From contig JAKALX010000213.1 in assembly GCA_021823905.1 (NCBI GenBank), positions 1 to 6,525 of the forward strand: a stretch of 6,525 bases of DNA, given 5' to 3'. The notes under the pieces are model-generated. The model was not told where the DNA came from. It did not search any database and saw nothing but the letters and a program-made list of their open reading frames with translations. Source of the DNA: Chloroflexota bacterium. Its GTDB lineage: Bacteria; Chloroflexota; Dehalococcoidia; Tepidiformales; Tepidiformaceae. This document shows, piece by piece, positions 5,891 to 6,525 of this stretch. Every line of letters starts with the position of its first letter. Positions within the stretch are counted from its first letter, which is position 1. The position numbers and the translations under genes are program-made.

Positions 5891-5929
5891 GGAGCGATCG
5901 GGCCGGGGCGAGCCGTGCGCCGAACTCTC

Positions 5930-5935
5930 ATTCTA
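5930..5935 (-). promoter_or_regulatory. Possible -10 box upstream of the M16 peptidase gene
   Basis: TAGAAT (5935-5930, five of six matches) lies in the 130-base gap between larC and the peptidase gene. A start near 5923 would give a leader of about 33 bases. No good -35 box is seen at 16-18 bases upstream, so this may be weak, activator-dependent or absent. Confidence 0.3.
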
Positions 5936-6003
5936 AACGCGGTGGAACCCTACGAGGAAACCGAATAGCCACGGGACGGTCCGGGAACGATCGGCCGTAT
6001 CCC

Positions 6004-6018
6004 TGCCGCGGGCCGGCA
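6004..6018 (-). terminator. Hairpin after the larC stop
   Basis: TGCCG and CGGCA form a 5-bp stem around a five-base loop, starting three bases after the larC stop codon (6023-6021). All the bases are GC-rich and no T-run follows, so this is at best a partial or Rho-assisted terminator. Confidence 0.25.
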
Positions 6019-6020
6019 AC

Positions 6021-6525
6021 CTACGCCTTTGGAAGGCGCCGCGCATCCCACTCGCTCGCCAGCCGCCGCGAGACCTCGATCGCCGGCAGACCGTGCTTCG
6101 CGGCCAGCGCCTTCACGTCCTCCCATTCCGGCTCGGCGCGCTCGTTCCCGTCGAGTTCGCGCACCTTGAAGCGCGCCTCGCCGAGGGAGCTGGCGAACGT
6201 CTCGACCCGGCGCGGGGCCTCGTAGCGGCGCCGGTCACTCACGCGCACCCCCAGCGTGCTCGTTTCGCGCAGGAAGACGGCCGCCAGGCGCTCCTCGTCC
6301 TCGGGCCGGGCCAGGGCGCAGAGCTTCGCGGCCGGCCGGCCCTTCTTCATCCCGATCGGCTCGATCCAGGCGTCGAGCGCGCCTTCCTCCAGCAGCCGTT
6401 CGCGCGCGTGCGCCAGCAGCTCCGGCGTCATGTCGTCGAGGTTCGTCTCCAGCGAAACGAGGGAGGAGGGAGGAGGGAGGAGGGAGGAGGAAGCGACTAA
6501 CGTCCCGACGAACACACGAAGTGCG
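6021..6525 (-). CDS. larC: LarC nickel-pincer cofactor nickel-insertion enzyme, C-terminal part
   Basis: This is the C-terminal part of LarC (formerly DUF111), cut by the right edge of the window; the frame stays open to the last base. LarC is a CTP-dependent cyclometallase that inserts nickel into pyridinium-3,5-bisthiocarboxylic acid mononucleotide, the last step in making the nickel-pincer cofactor of lactate racemase and related enzymes. Family landmarks are L-R-V-F-V-G (end of the N-terminal domain, by the edge), E-T-N-L-D-D-M (6449-6429), G-M-K-K-G-R-P (about 6353-6333) and E-T-S-T-L-G-V-R. They are followed by the P-E-W-E-D-V-K block and a Gly-Leu-Pro-Ala-Ile-Glu-Val tail typical of the C-terminus. 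Between L-R-V-F-V-G and E-T-N-L-D-D-M lies a Ser/Leu/Pro linker encoded by a heptad repeat. No LarB, LarE or LarA partner is visible inside the window. Confidence 0.93.
   Translation of the reverse strand, partial: ALRVFVGTLVASSSLLPPPSSLVSLETNLDDMTPELLAHARERLLEEGALDAWIEPIGMKKGRPAAKLCALARPEDEERLAAVFLRETSTLGVRVSDRRRYEAPRRVETFASSLGEARFKVRELDGNERAEPEWEDVKALAAKHGLPAIEVSRRLASEWDARRLPKA
6461..6490. repeat. Heptanucleotide tandem repeat GGGAGGA, four copies, inside larC
   Basis: Four perfect copies of GGGAGGA run from 6461 to 6488, and a further GG follows. The plus strand therefore has four GGG runs with four-base loops, a G-quadruplex-like pattern on the template strand of larC. On the coding strand it gives a Ser-Leu-Pro linker of about eleven residues. 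Because seven is not a multiple of three, gain or loss of one copy would change the larC frame. Confidence 0.85.

Noticed and set aside
5027..5968. A 313-codon plus-strand open frame opposite the M16 peptidase
   Set aside because: Its translation is rich in Arg, His and Val with no recognisable domain, and it mirrors the codons of a certain peptidase gene.

Overview
This is a GC-rich bacterial chromosomal segment with tightly packed genes and TGA/TAG stops. There is no phage, insertion sequence, CRISPR array, tRNA or rRNA. The mix of genes fits an uncultured environmental bacterium, with Chloroflexota/Dehalococcoidia-like lineages as a guess only: a GrdB-related selenoprotein, the LarC nickel-pincer enzyme, a cytosolic M16B peptidase, a small DinB-fold protein and a TauE/SafE exporter. 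No marker gene fixes the taxonomy.

Layout from left to right. An alpha/beta hydrolase (110-922, +) faces a minus-strand gene across a 97-bp gap that holds two GC-rich hairpins. The minus-strand gene (1020-1910) looks split into two reading frames by an in-frame TGA, but it reads as one 296-residue GrdB/PrdB-like protein if that TGA encodes selenocysteine (Sec170). The TGA sits at the first position of a U-P-V-C redox motif, and a bacterial-SECIS-like hairpin lies immediately downstream. Next is a GNAT acetyltransferase (1986-2603, -). It is divergent from a TauE/SafE-family membrane exporter (2694-3467, +) that appears to be transcribed from a strong leaderless promoter overlapping a palindromic operator. 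The exporter ends tail to tail with a DinB-like protein (3464-3916, -), the two stop codons sharing a CTAG.

The right half runs entirely on the minus strand in transcription order: the C-terminal part of larC (6021 to beyond the right edge), an M16 zinc peptidase (4628-5890), an unrecognised 157-residue protein with a possible worn Nudix fold (4117-4590), then the DinB-like gene. Two tandem heptanucleotide tracts occur here. One (GGGAGGA x4) is inside larC at the junction of its two domains, and the other (GGGACNN x4) is at the end of the peptidase gene.

There is no single visible pathway. The genes look like housekeeping and accessory metabolism: redox selenoprotein, cofactor nickel insertion, proteolysis and anion export. 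The points most worth following up are the selenocysteine gene with its two competing hairpins, the leaderless operator-controlled exporter, and the heptad repeat whose copy number sets the larC reading frame. I see no evidence for a wholly new multi-gene system.
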